Counted from the stretch's first letter, positions 17,990 through 27,059 are shown. The stretch: DNA of 64,000 nucleotides from Lachnospiraceae bacterium (GCA_017431345.1 JAFRLH010000048.1:17402-81401); one strand, 5' to 3'. The notes: a model not told the origin generated them from the sequence alone. Program-made: numbers and translations.

Positions 17990-18238
17990 CTATTTATCCT
18001 CAAAGTTCTTTTCCACTTCCGCCATCTTGCCGAGCGCCAGGTCTTCCGGGATGAACACTTCCTTACAGACCGGGCACCGCAGCAGCTTTGTATGAAAGCC
18101 GTGACCGAAATACTCGAAATAGGTTTCCGCCGGTTCCAGCGCCGCGCTGCATTTTCTGCAGATCAGCGCTGTGTCTGTCTTCACATCCGGCTTGTAATCT
18201 TCAGGATTCATGGATGCTTTTTTCATTTCGTCCATCAT
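17990..18238 (-). CDS. Small four-cysteine redox (zinc-ribbon-like) protein, DVU_1557-like (copy 2)
   Basis: An 82-residue paralog of the protein at 3345-3590, with the same two CxxC pairs (CRKC and CPVC), the same His/Phe-rich middle and a near-identical acidic tail ending NFEDK. The first ATG (18238) overlaps the upstream stop as ATGA; a second ATG at 18235 is better spaced from GGAGGGG and may be the real start. The conserved position after the Fe-S flavoprotein in both loci ties its function to that protein. Confidence 0.8.
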   Translation of the reverse strand: MMDEMKKASMNPEDYKPDVKTDTALICRKCSAALEPAETYFEYFGHGFHTKLLRCPVCKEVFIPEDLALGKMAEVEKNFEDK

Positions 18239-20475
18239 TCCCCCTCCAGATTCATTCTGTGCGCATAGCCGCCGTGAAGGATCGGAATGCCTCCGGGCAC
18301 GGGCTCGTACACAGCCCAGTATGTCATGTTCTGAATCTTCTTATGACCGGTCACATAGCCTGTTTCCTTCGAAACGATGCCTCTTCCCTCCGCTTCCAGC
18401 GTCTCCACGACTTCTTCCATATCGGAGATCAGGATATGCATGTCCGACAATCTCTGCTCCAGTTCCTGGGAAACGATGAGCTTCACTTCTTCTTTCCTTT
18501 CCGTCCCGGTCAGAGCATCTGCCAGGATCATCCTGTTCTTTCTTCTGGCGGTAACGGTCGGCGCGGGACGCTTTTCATCACCGATCCCGAACAGGATATC
18601 GAAGAGATGCACGGCATCCTTATCCTGTCCCGCAAAGGTATCCCTGCAGTTCGCGCAGTAACACAGATACGGCAGATCGGACGCAGCTGTCCTCTCCTGA
18701 ATGACCCGCTTTGCGTAATCCGGTGCAGCGATCGAATACTGTCCGCCGTAACTGCAGCAGTTCGCATACTTACCGTTGCCGGGGATCTCTGCAAAACAGA
18801 TGCCGGCCTTCTCCAGGATCTTCCTTACGTTTTCCTGCAGTTCCGGTTCCTGTCTGCTGGCACACGGATCGAACAGCGCGAACCGTTTTCCGGCAGCGCA
18901 CTCTCCGGCACCTTCCGGAAGCCCCCAGGCAAGCATCAGTTCTTCGATGAACACGCCCGGGATCTCCGGCAGGAACTGCCGGAACATCTTTCTGCAGGTC
19001 GGACACGCAAAGACAAGCTTCGGCTTTCCGAGCCGCTCCCATTCCCCGCGCAGCTTCTGCAGATGTTCCGTATGTTTTTCGCGCTCCACAGCCCAGTGCG
19101 CCGGCGCACCGCAGCAGTTCAGGAACAGGGCTGTATCCGGCTTATGGGAACGCAGCCAGTCCAGCGCTTCCGTCACATAAGAGGGATCCGAGGCACCCAG
19201 CTGGCAGCCCGGGAAAAACGCATAATCACATTGACCAGCCGGCATCTCCGTCAGCGCGCCGGGGCCTGCAGCGTTCTCCATATCCCGCAGCCAGTAATCA
19301 TGGAACGCCCACGGCATCGCGTCCGTTTCCTTCAGGCCTCTGTGGCTCTGCCACAGGAAATCGCCCATGTCGATCCGCTCCGGACAGACATCCTTACACA
19401 GGCCGCACTGGTCGCAGGAAGCGATCCTCCTGGTCGCCCAGCGGCCGTCGTTCGCGAGCGTGGACGGGCGGACTGTAATATAGGATTCCTCGTACAGCCT
19501 GCCGGGCGTCTTCTTCTGGATCCTCATCAGGTCGCATTCCCGCATGCAGATATCGCATGAGCACCGGATGCATCTCTTTGCTTCCCTTACGACTTCGTCT
19601 TTTGTAAAACCGTTTTCAGGATCCTCAGCCGTTACAGGCTCTGTATGCGCCAGATGCGCCGGATCCATCACCAGTCCGGTATCCTTCACGGGAAATGGTT
19701 CGTTCATCAGCTGTATCTTGATATAGCGTTCCAGCGCCATGGATGCCCTGAGTCCCTGCGCAAGCGCTGTGACCGGATCCGCACCGGTCAGTGCGCCGCC
19801 GAGAAACACACCCGGCATATTGGATGCGAACGCGCCGCCGGAGTCCTGTTTGAGGCCGAAATCATCGCCGCCCGCGCCGGTCGCGACATACACAGCATCA
19901 TATTCGCGCTTTAATACGGCTATATCGCTGATCCTTGTATTCAGCCGGATGTCCGGCTCCTCGAACTGAAACTGGTTTTTGATATCCTCATCAAAGATTT
20001 CCGGATCCATCAACTCCCTGGCGGCTCCGCCGAGATGATCCGACGCCTCAAACAGTGTTACCCGGTATTTTTTCTGGCACAGTTTGAGCGCGCAGCCAAG
20101 TCCCGATAAGCCTCCGCCGACAACAGCAGCGGTCTGCGGTTTGGCAGGCATATTAAAAGCATTCGGGGATTTCCGCCTGGTCTGCTTTAAAGTTGCTGCT
20201 TCAAGCGCTCCCATCTGAACAGCGCCGCCGACATGCTTCAGGATACAGGAATTCTCGCACGGCCGGCTGCAGATCCTGGATACGATCTCGGGAAAACCGA
20301 CCGCGGTCTGATAGCCGCGGTAGACGGCGCTCACCCTGCCGGCGGACCATTTGGTGATCATGTCGGCGATGTCCAGATGGAACGGACAGGCGACACGGCA
20401 GAACGGAGGCTCGTCCTGCAGGCATTTTGTTTTGAATATCTCCCCGTAGGATTCAAGAAATCTGGTATCTTCCAT
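18235..20475 (-). CDS. FAD/Fe-S oxidoreductase with HdrA-, HdrC- and HdrB-like modules fused (copy 2)
   Basis: A 746-residue paralog of 3598-5901 with the same module order: N-terminal cysteine region (Cys18-Cys77), FAD motif VVGGGLSGLG (118-127), 4Fe-4S region (CIRCSCDICMREC, then CDQCGLCKDVC), and two complete CCG motifs with spacings C-29-CC-35-CxxC and C-34-CC-32-CxxC. It too lacks a second, NAD(P)-binding Rossmann domain. The C-terminal 100 residues are conserved between copies and end in the shared YAHRM segment. The ATG at 20475 follows GGGAGAG; the in-frame extension to 20532 runs into the upstream hairpin. It probably takes electrons from the MOP enzyme encoded just upstream. Confidence 0.88.
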   Translation of the reverse strand: MEDTRFLESYGEIFKTKCLQDEPPFCRVACPFHLDIADMITKWSAGRVSAVYRGYQTAVGFPEIVSRICSRPCENSCILKHVGGAVQMGALEAATLKQTRRKSPNAFNMPAKPQTAAVVGGGLSGLGCALKLCQKKYRVTLFEASDHLGGAARELMDPEIFDEDIKNQFQFEEPDIRLNTRISDIAVLKREYDAVYVATGAGGDDFGLKQDSGGAFASNMPGVFLGGALTGADPVTALAQGLRASMALERYIKIQLMNEPFPVKDTGLVMDPAHLAHTEPVTAEDPENGFTKDEVVREAKRCIRCSCDICMRECDLMRIQKKTPGRLYEESYITVRPSTLANDGRWATRRIASCDQCGLCKDVCPERIDMGDFLWQSHRGLKETDAMPWAFHDYWLRDMENAAGPGALTEMPAGQCDYAFFPGCQLGASDPSYVTEALDWLRSHKPDTALFLNCCGAPAHWAVEREKHTEHLQKLRGEWERLGKPKLVFACPTCRKMFRQFLPEIPGVFIEELMLAWGLPEGAGECAAGKRFALFDPCASRQEPELQENVRKILEKAGICFAEIPGNGKYANCCSYGGQYSIAAPDYAKRVIQERTAASDLPYLCYCANCRDTFAGQDKDAVHLFDILFGIGDEKRPAPTVTARRKNRMILADALTGTERKEEVKLIVSQELEQRLSDMHILISDMEEVVETLEAEGRGIVSKETGYVTGHKKIQNMTYWAVYEPVPGGIPILHGGYAHRMNLEGE

Positions 20476-20533
20476 AATCTCTCCCGGCGCCGGACGCGCC
20501 GCCCTCCCCTGAAGGGAAAGGCATTTTTGCAAA

Positions 20534-20558
20534 GACCCGCGGGATGATCCCGCGGGTC
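20534..20558 (-). terminator. Probable terminator or intercistronic hairpin after mop2
   Basis: A 10-bp GC-rich stem (20534-20543 with 20549-20558) and loop ATGAT, followed on the minus strand by TCTTTGC. It is in the same position as the hairpin after mop1, 55 nt past the stop and before the Fe-S flavoprotein gene; the weak U tract would allow readthrough. Confidence 0.55.
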
Positions 20559-20612
20559 AATTGTATCATTGTTTGGCCGCATAAACAACGCGACAATTTG
20601 GTTGACAGACAA

Positions 20613-23540
20613 TCAGAACGGTCTCTCTGCGTCCGGATCGTCCAGGGATACATAGAATCCCTCGTTCTTGTTGAACGGTACGGGGTTCGCCTTGATGTCT
20701 TCCAGACGCTCGTACATATCCGGTCCGAGATAGTACTTCTTCGGCTCGTAAGGCTTTTCACCGCGTGCGATCGCGTCCATACCGGCTTTGATCTTCGCGG
20801 GCGTTGCGGGCTGCTCATGGACACGGACGCCGGTCGCGTTATAGATCGCGTTCAGCACCGCGCAGTGAGGAGAAGCCTGGAATGCTTCCGAAGCGCCCGA
20901 GCTTCCGAACGGGCCGGACTCGATCGTGTCATCCATGTGGATGATCGTGATGTTGTCAGGCGTATCCTTGATATAAGGAACGCCGGCGCCAAGCATGTTC
21001 GCGTTCTTCTTTACATCATCGTAATCCTCGGTCAGGGCAAATCCGATACCGTGGGACACACCTGAATATGCCTGGCCGTTGACAGCCTGGATGTTTCCTA
21101 CACGGCCTACATGATCCACACAGGTGAATCCGATGCAGGTCGCCTTGCCGGTCTTCGCGTCTACTTCGACTTCCGCCAGGTTCAGGCAGTAGGTATAAGC
21201 CGGTGAAGGATCGCCGATACCGGTGTTGGGATCGGGCCTTACAAGGTCGGGATCGATGGAATTCTCATGTCTTCCGATATACTTGGTCGGGATGCCCTCA
21301 TCCACCATCTCCTGATAGGTACGGTATGTGCCGTCTTCCTTCTTCATCGCTGCAAGCAGCTTTTCGCCGGCGATCTTTGTTGCAAGTCCGCTCATATAGA
21401 AGGAACGGGAGGCGCCTGCCATGCCGGAATCCGGGCAGAGCTTGGTATCGTTCTGCACAAGCTGGATATCCTCGGGCGTAAGGTGCAGCGGCTTTAATGC
21501 TTCCAGGGTTACCATGACAGAACCGACAGATCCTCCCTGTCCCATTGCATGCCAGGTATCATATTTCCAGATCTTTCCGTCTTCCTTCAGCTCGATCGCC
21601 ACTTCGGACGCATCCGCTTCGCCTTCGGTGACATTGAATCCGCCCCATGCGATACCCACGCCGCGGAGCTTTTCGGGAGTAGACTCAGCCTTCGCTCTGG
21701 CTTTCGCCTCCTCATAGATCGGGCGCATGGTATCCATCATGGCTTCCATCGGATACTGCTTGAACGCATAGCTGTTGATATTTGTATCTCCCGGACGGGC
21801 GATATTCTTATATCTGAAATCGAAAGGATCCATTCCGAGCTCTTCCGCCATCATATCCATCAGCGGCTCGGACAGCGTATAAGCCTGCGGCGAACCATAG
21901 GAGCGGTAAGCAGTACCGAATGCATGGTTTACGTTGGCTACGCGGACAAGGCCTGCCACATTGGGAACATTGTAAGGCCAGAATGTGAAGCGGGCGGGCT
22001 TGGTCATGACATCGTCACCGCCCCAGGAATAGGCGCCGTGATCCAGGCCTACATCGAACTCGGCAGCAATGATGCGGCCGTCTTCATCGCAGGCAAGGCG
22101 TCCGTTCGAATAGGACGGGCATCTCTTGCCGGAGAAGTGCTGATGCTCTTCGTAGGACATCGACAGGGATACAGGCTCACCGGTGATGATCGTCGCAGCA
22201 AATGCAAGGGCGATATCGCCTGCATTGGTGGACCATCCGAAGCTGGCGCCGGTCGGGTTCATGATGATGCGGTATTTGTCGCGCGGCACCCCGAAGCAGT
22301 TGGAGCCGATACGGCCGATCGAGGAATAGGTGCACTGGGACTTGCACTGTGCAGTAAGCATACCGTCGTCGCCCCAGTAAGTCTGGCAGACGCAGCCTTC
22401 GATCGAAAGGTGCGGTTCACGGGTGGAATGGAAGCTTCCCTCTACCACATGAGGAGCATTGTCGATCAGCTCGCGGACATTTTCCGGATCCTCAAGGCCT
22501 GCGCCCTTCATGACAGGCTGTTCCGCGAAAATATTGTCTGTATCTTCATGGATGCGCATTGCGTCGGGCATGGCTGCATCCAGATAGCTGGTGTATTCAG
22601 GCAGCTTTTCAAGGTCGACAGTGACCTTCGCGGCGGCAGCACGGGCTTCTTTATTGGTGCGGGCTACAACAACAGCCACGACATCGCCGTAACGGAAGAT
22701 CTTCTCATCCTGCAGCACTTTACGGGAAGGCTTCAGGACAGTGCTTCTCTCATGGAAATTGCCCTCTGCCATCAGGTTCGTTCCGCCGATCGCATAGATG
22801 TCCTTCGCGGTAATCACTTTTACGACGCCGGGCATCTTCTCGGCTTCTTCGGTATGGATGCCGAGGATTTTCGCGTGATGGGCAGCTCTCGGCTGTACAA
22901 CGGCAGCGAACAGGGTTCCTTCCGGCATCTTCATAGCCTGGTCATCGCCGTAATCGGTAAGGCCGGTGACTTTGCCCAGGGCATCGGGACGTACGATACC
23001 GGTTCCGTAATATTCTCCGTCTTCCGGTGTCTTGTACATGATATCCTCGATGGCGCACTCACCGCGCATGACCTTCGCAGCGGCCATGACAGCATCAACG
23101 ATCTGCTTGTATCCGGTGCAGCGGCAGACGTTCCTGGTCTTCTGGAACCAGTCACGGACCTGCTCACGGGTGGGATCAGGATTCTCCTGCAGCAGCTGGT
23201 AAGCGGAAACGATGAATCCGGGCACGCAGAAACCGCACTGTACGGCGCCGCAGTGCATCCATGCGACCTGCAGGGGATGCAGATGCTGAGGGGTGCCGAT
23301 GCCTTCGATCGTGGTGATCTTCGCATATTCGGGAACGGCCGTGATCTTCCTGGTGCAGGAACGGATCACCTTTCCGTCAAGAATAACGGAGCAGGAACCG
23401 CAGACGCCGGTGCCGCAGCCGACCTTTACGCCGGTAAGGCCGAGTCTTCTCAGTACGTCAGAGAGCTTGTCGTTCTCGGGATCGCACATGAAAACACGGT
23501 CGACGCCGTTGATGTTCAGGAACATTTTCCTAAGAATCAT
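20613..23540 (-). CDS. mop: MOP-type molybdenum aldehyde oxidoreductase (copy 2)
   Basis: A 975-residue paralog of 6020-8941. It has [2Fe-2S] ligands at the same positions (Cys42, 47, 50, 62 and 102, 105, 139, 141), no FAD domain, molybdopterin-binding domains and the catalytic Glu at about 885 in GSSGASEAF. The two copies differ along their whole length and at the C-terminal tail, which suggests different substrates or expression. The ATG at 23540 follows AGGAGG. It heads the second locus (flavoprotein, small redox protein, radical SAM) and has a 498-bp upstream region, consistent with its own promoter. Confidence 0.95.
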   Translation of the reverse strand: MILRKMFLNINGVDRVFMCDPENDKLSDVLRRLGLTGVKVGCGTGVCGSCSVILDGKVIRSCTRKITAVPEYAKITTIEGIGTPQHLHPLQVAWMHCGAVQCGFCVPGFIVSAYQLLQENPDPTREQVRDWFQKTRNVCRCTGYKQIVDAVMAAAKVMRGECAIEDIMYKTPEDGEYYGTGIVRPDALGKVTGLTDYGDDQAMKMPEGTLFAAVVQPRAAHHAKILGIHTEEAEKMPGVVKVITAKDIYAIGGTNLMAEGNFHERSTVLKPSRKVLQDEKIFRYGDVVAVVVARTNKEARAAAAKVTVDLEKLPEYTSYLDAAMPDAMRIHEDTDNIFAEQPVMKGAGLEDPENVRELIDNAPHVVEGSFHSTREPHLSIEGCVCQTYWGDDGMLTAQCKSQCTYSSIGRIGSNCFGVPRDKYRIIMNPTGASFGWSTNAGDIALAFAATIITGEPVSLSMSYEEHQHFSGKRCPSYSNGRLACDEDGRIIAAEFDVGLDHGAYSWGGDDVMTKPARFTFWPYNVPNVAGLVRVANVNHAFGTAYRSYGSPQAYTLSEPLMDMMAEELGMDPFDFRYKNIARPGDTNINSYAFKQYPMEAMMDTMRPIYEEAKARAKAESTPEKLRGVGIAWGGFNVTEGEADASEVAIELKEDGKIWKYDTWHAMGQGGSVGSVMVTLEALKPLHLTPEDIQLVQNDTKLCPDSGMAGASRSFYMSGLATKIAGEKLLAAMKKEDGTYRTYQEMVDEGIPTKYIGRHENSIDPDLVRPDPNTGIGDPSPAYTYCLNLAEVEVDAKTGKATCIGFTCVDHVGRVGNIQAVNGQAYSGVSHGIGFALTEDYDDVKKNANMLGAGVPYIKDTPDNITIIHMDDTIESGPFGSSGASEAFQASPHCAVLNAIYNATGVRVHEQPATPAKIKAGMDAIARGEKPYEPKKYYLGPDMYERLEDIKANPVPFNKNEGFYVSLDDPDAERPF

Positions 23541-23729
23541 GAGAGTATCCTCCTTGTGAATTAGATTTCATCTTAAATTGATTATTTTTCAGTCCTGCCG
23601 CCCAAAAATTCACTATATATGAATCAACTGCAATGGACATCCGGCAGCCTTCAGGTTGATTTACCTATTACAAAATACAGGAAACCTATCGGAAAGTCAA
23701 TGATTTATCATAAATTTATCCATGTTTTT

Positions 23730-23753
23730 CGTTATTTATTTTTTAAAATAACG
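23730..23753. promoter_or_regulatory. Candidate operator palindrome upstream of mop2
   Basis: CGTTATTT (23730-23737) and AAATAACG (23746-23753) are exact complements with 8 AT-only bases between them, about 190 bp upstream of the mop2 start. A looser arrangement of similar words lies just upstream of mop1 (8968-8997). A binding protein is not identified. Confidence 0.35.
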
Positions 23754-23920
23754 TGAAATTTATGCAGCAATTTTTATTTTATATTCATTTTAATATATTT
23801 ATATTTCATTATTTCGAATTTACTGATTCTTTCTTATAATATAAGCGGAATTTTTCGCTGTGTTTCACCCTTTCATGTCATGTCATTATCTTATGGCGGC
23901 GCATTCTCCGCAGAAGCAGA

Positions 23921-23958
23921 AAACAGGCATTCCGGATAAAATCCGGCCATGCCTGTTT
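23921..23958 (-). terminator. Terminator of the ferredoxin/AOR/ThiS operon
   Basis: A long hairpin with 10-bp outer arms 23921-23930 and 23949-23958 and an inner CCGGAT/ATCCGG stem, followed on the minus strand by TTTTC. It lies 80 nt after the ThiS-like stop and could also work from the other side. Confidence 0.75.
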
Positions 23959-24038
23959 CCGTTATTTACTATTCCATTTTAAAACCGTGAATTCCGCATT
24001 GTTTCAGGTGAAATACTGCCGATCCGTTCCGGAAGCGT

Positions 24039-24236
24039 TCAGCCGCCGCCCAGCAGATGGATCACTTCCAGATCATCCGATGCCGCAAGCTTCGTGTCAG
24101 CATACTCTTCCGGCCATACGACCTTCTTATTGAGTTTCACAACAAGCTTCGGCCAGGTAAACTGGTTCTCTTCGATCACATCTTTCACTGACATGCCCTC
24201 GCGGAAGTTCTTATACTCCCGGTGATTCAGCATCAT
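24039..24236 (-). CDS. ThiS/MoaD-like ubiquitin-fold sulfur carrier protein
   Basis: A 65-residue protein ending in LLGGG, the C-terminal glycine tail that ThiF/MoeB enzymes adenylate and thiocarboxylate. The GMSVKDVIEE segment and the middle strand VVKLNKKVV fit the ThiS/MoaD fold. The ATG at 24236 follows AAGGAAGG, 17 nt after the aldehyde ferredoxin oxidoreductase stop. Its place here suggests sulfur donation to the pterin cofactor of that enzyme; the MoeB/ThiF-like protein at 35753 is its natural partner. It could instead serve thiamine synthesis, but no thi gene is nearby. Confidence 0.85.
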   Translation of the reverse strand: MMLNHREYKNFREGMSVKDVIEENQFTWPKLVVKLNKKVVWPEEYADTKLAASDDLEVIHLLGGG

Positions 24237-24253
24237 AGTATCACCTTCCTTAA

Positions 24254-26464
24254 TTACTGCAGCGGTTCCACGATCTCCAGAAGCTCAGGCAGATCCATTC
24301 CCAGCTCCTTCAGGTGCGCGATGGTCGGAACGCCGTTCAGTGTCCATCCGCGCTTGGGATAAACTGCATCGATCAGCGTCTGATACTGATCCTCGCGGTA
24401 CTTTCTGGTCGCTGCCATTCTTTCCTGCAGGGACATGCTCTTTACCTGCTCTTCGGTATAGCCGGCCAGCTCCACGAGCTGCGTATCATAACGCTCTTCT
24501 CTCCAGAGATATTCATCTTCAAACACCGGACCGGCGCTGCGGTACGGGATCGCATCGTTCGCTCTGAGGCCCTTGCCCATGCGGATATTGAAGATACGCT
24601 GGAAATTGTAGACTCTCTCGGACTGCCTGATCATGCCGGGGATGTCCAGCTTGTTTCCGGTAACACCATAATACAGATTCAGATAATTTTCAACATGTTC
24701 GGGGACCATCTTGGGATCGTCTGTCAGCGCGTTGTCCGCCGGGACGACATCGTTCCAGGGCAGCTTGCAGAGACCCATCAGTCCGAACCATGTACGGAAC
24801 ATCGGATAGAAGTACAGCGCTTCCGCCTTGTCTTCGAACGTAGGGATCTGGTTGTTCACCTGATCCATGAAGATCAGCCAGGCTTCGTCATGCTGCGGTC
24901 CCTTGTTCGTCAGACCATAGCCGCCCTGCTGTGCAAGAGATTCCTTCGCGGAATACTCGGAATACTCCAGGCCTTTCTGCTCCATGCTGAAATCATTCAT
25001 CTCCTGCAGATCGCCCCAGCCCATCTGTGCGAAGTATTCTTTCTGCTTGTGGCTTCCGAGCGCAGCGATCTTTCCGAAGCCTTCATTTCTCGCCATCTGA
25101 TGCATCATCTCAAGATCGGCTTCCGCGTTGCCCCAGGTCAGCTCCAGGCCGCCCGTTCTTTCCTTATTCAGGATGCCGCGCTCATAGCACTCCATCAGGA
25201 AGGCTGTCATGGTGCCGTAGGAGATCGTATCCAGGCCGTAGGTGTCACAGTAGAAGTTGATCTCCAGGACTGCCTGCGGATCATAGATGCCGCAGTTCGG
25301 GCCGAGACCGGCAGCGCTCTCATACTCGGGGCCGTCCACGCAGACACGCTGTCCCTTATAAGGACCGGTCTTCAGCAGGAAATGATCGGACGCCTTCGCG
25401 CAGGCCATGGAGCAGCCGTACCAGCAGCCGTCCGCCGCACCCTGGGTAAGCCAGTCGCGTTTGAATACGGCAGCCGTCATCTCATCGATGCCGGGCGCAT
25501 CCCCGAACTTGTAGTTGTTTGTGGGAACGATATCATAATCAGCCAGCGTGCGGAGCGAATAGGCTGTACCAACGCCTCTCATATCATTCTGCTTGGCATC
25601 ATTGTTCGCGATCTCGCGGTGGAACCGGAGACCGGTCTTGTTGACCACGCCGATATCATAGCAGTTGTTCAGATTTCCCTTTACACCGCTGATCTTGCAG
25701 ACGAGGGCCTTGATCTTCTTGTTCCTGAATACTCTTCCGATGCCTCCGCGGCCGGCCTGTTTCAGCCTGGTCACACCACGGCGGGGATCGTAGAACGAGA
25801 AGTTCAGCATGCCGAGGTTCGAGTGATCTGCGGCGGAACCGGCTGCGGCAACGGCAATGTTCTTCTTGTCGTTCTCATCATCCGCGTAAAGCGAAGTCAG
25901 CTCTTCGCAGAGGATATGCGCATCAAAATGCTCCAGCGGGGCTTCTTCAAAGGAAATGGTACCCTTTGTCGCATCGATCACAACGATAACATCCTTCTCT
26001 GATTTTCCCTTGATCTCCAGCGCATCGAATCCGGCGAACTTCAGATACGGTCCGAAGAAGCCGCCGACATTGGAATCGATCGGGATATCCGTCATGGGAG
26101 AAATGGTGCAGATCAGGGTCTTCCCGGTGCCGCCGTACTGGGTAATGCCGGCGATCGGTCCTGCAGACATGACGATTTCATTCTCGGGAGAATCCCATCT
26201 GGTGGAAGGATTGACGGCGTCCCACAGATAGCGCAGGCAGTAGCCTTTACCGCCGATGAACTTCTCTTTTACTTCCGCGGGAATATCCGCGATCCTGGCA
26301 GATTTCTCTCCGACATCGATCGTCAGAATCTTATCGGTGTATCCGCGATACAGTTCTTTTTTCTTATAATCAAAGGAGCTGAGCGTCACATGACTCCTGC
26401 GCAGTTCCTCAAGTTCCTCTGCGGAAGGCGCCTGATAGCGCGGTACATTGCAAATATGGATCAT
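24254..26464 (-). CDS. Tungsten-type aldehyde ferredoxin oxidoreductase
   Basis: A 736-residue enzyme of the aldehyde ferredoxin oxidoreductase family. The N-terminal domain (about 40-250) has the pterin-binding segments GGKGYCLRYL and SNVGGFFGP. A cysteine group Cys347, Cys351, Cys355 (C-x3-C-x3-C), together with a later Cys in GLCKL, fits the 4Fe-4S site, and CDTYGLDTIS is present. It should oxidise an aldehyde and reduce ferredoxin; related subfamilies act on other acids or aromatic substrates. The ATG at 26464 follows AGGAGG; the longer frame to 26548 only re-reads the ferredoxin gene. Upstream is its probable electron carrier, downstream a ThiS-like protein, and nearby a tungstate transporter, which supports tungsten as the metal. 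Confidence 0.93.
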   Translation of the reverse strand: MIHICNVPRYQAPSAEELEELRRSHVTLSSFDYKKKELYRGYTDKILTIDVGEKSARIADIPAEVKEKFIGGKGYCLRYLWDAVNPSTRWDSPENEIVMSAGPIAGITQYGGTGKTLICTISPMTDIPIDSNVGGFFGPYLKFAGFDALEIKGKSEKDVIVVIDATKGTISFEEAPLEHFDAHILCEELTSLYADDENDKKNIAVAAAGSAADHSNLGMLNFSFYDPRRGVTRLKQAGRGGIGRVFRNKKIKALVCKISGVKGNLNNCYDIGVVNKTGLRFHREIANNDAKQNDMRGVGTAYSLRTLADYDIVPTNNYKFGDAPGIDEMTAAVFKRDWLTQGAADGCWYGCSMACAKASDHFLLKTGPYKGQRVCVDGPEYESAAGLGPNCGIYDPQAVLEINFYCDTYGLDTISYGTMTAFLMECYERGILNKERTGGLELTWGNAEADLEMMHQMARNEGFGKIAALGSHKQKEYFAQMGWGDLQEMNDFSMEQKGLEYSEYSAKESLAQQGGYGLTNKGPQHDEAWLIFMDQVNNQIPTFEDKAEALYFYPMFRTWFGLMGLCKLPWNDVVPADNALTDDPKMVPEHVENYLNLYYGVTGNKLDIPGMIRQSERVYNFQRIFNIRMGKGLRANDAIPYRSAGPVFEDEYLWREERYDTQLVELAGYTEEQVKSMSLQERMAATRKYREDQYQTLIDAVYPKRGWTLNGVPTIAHLKELGMDLPELLEIVEPLQ

Positions 26465-26481
26465 AGCTGTTCTCCTCCTTC

Positions 26482-26880
26482 TCAGTCTTCCACCAGGGAC
26501 AGTGCGCCGGTGGGGCAAATCTTTACGCAGATGCCGCAGGCGATGCATTTGCTCGGTTCCTGACGGGCATCATCCTGTACCATGACCTGCTCCGGACAGA
26601 ATCCGACGCACATCAGACATCCGACACACTCTTTTTTCCGGATCATATAGACACCCTTCGCATTCGGCTGAATGACGCAGGTATTGCAGACCTCAGAACA
26701 TTTTCCGCACTGATTGCAGATATGGATCGCAGCCTTATACTCTCCGCTCTCATCCCAGCCGTCTTCCACTCTGAGACATGCATAAGCGGGATCTTCCTTC
26801 TTGTAATAGGCCTTTGCACAGGCAAGCTCACACTGATGGCAGCCCACGCACAAGGCTTCGTTTTTCTCGAGGCGTTTCAT
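26482..26880 (-). CDS. Polyferredoxin subunit for the aldehyde ferredoxin oxidoreductase
   Basis: A 132-residue protein with four ferredoxin-type cysteine sets: CVGCHQCELAC at 11-21, CNQCGKCSEVC, CVGCLMCVGFC and CIACGICVKIC. It can hold four 4Fe-4S clusters. It resembles the electron-transfer subunit found with multi-subunit aldehyde oxidoreductases. The ATG at 26880 follows AAGGAGGG; the stop is 17 nt before the AOR start, so the two are co-expressed. Confidence 0.92.
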   Translation of the reverse strand: MKRLEKNEALCVGCHQCELACAKAYYKKEDPAYACLRVEDGWDESGEYKAAIHICNQCGKCSEVCNTCVIQPNAKGVYMIRKKECVGCLMCVGFCPEQVMVQDDARQEPSKCIACGICVKICPTGALSLVED

Positions 26881-26924
26881 GATTCCCTCCTTACAGACAA
26901 GGTATTATTTCATATAATATAATA

Positions 26925-26938
26925 GTCTGTTTCCAGAC
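26925..26938. promoter_or_regulatory. Candidate operator upstream of the ferredoxin/AOR operon
   Basis: GTCTG (26925-26929) and CAGAC (26934-26938) form an inverted repeat, with a further CAGAC at 26894-26898. They flank an AT-rich stretch that probably contains the operon promoter. A tungstate or molybdate sensor is one possible ligand; this is inference from context only. Confidence 0.3.
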
Positions 26939-27030
26939 AGATGAAGTATAGCAGATTACGGCATAAGCAAGCAGTTCATACACGAAACTTCTTATTCCAA
27001 TATCGCATAAGAGCACTGCAAATAAAGCAC

Positions 27031-27059
27031 AAAAAAAGAGCGCTGACCAATCGGTCAGC
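27031..27059 (-). terminator. Rho-independent terminator after tupC
   Basis: A 7-bp stem (27042-27048 with 27053-27059) and 4-nt loop, followed on the minus strand by GCTC and a run of seven T. The stem overlaps the tupC stop codon at 27055. Confidence 0.85.

Larger units (their letters stand above)
23541..24038. other. AT-rich intergenic region upstream of mop2
   Basis: 498 bp without a convincing gene. It contains an operator-like palindrome (23730-23753) and, at the far end, the terminator of the aldehyde ferredoxin oxidoreductase operon (23921-23958). Much of 23680-23860 is very AT-rich, as expected of a promoter region. Confidence 0.6.

Noticed and set aside
20613-23540. Reading the MOP proteins as xanthine dehydrogenases
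   Set aside because: There is no FAD domain and the Fe-S and Mo domains are fused in the MOP arrangement; a purine substrate cannot be excluded but is not supported.
21549-23564. Long open frame (about 670 codons) on the plus strand opposite mop2
   Set aside because: It mirrors the codon periodicity of the minus-strand gene, has no family resemblance and no ribosome binding site; mop2 has intact cofactor motifs throughout.
26482-26548. Upstream extension of the aldehyde ferredoxin oxidoreductase to 26548
   Set aside because: It lies within the ferredoxin gene in another frame, is Arg-rich, and the ATG at 26464 has a strong ribosome binding site.
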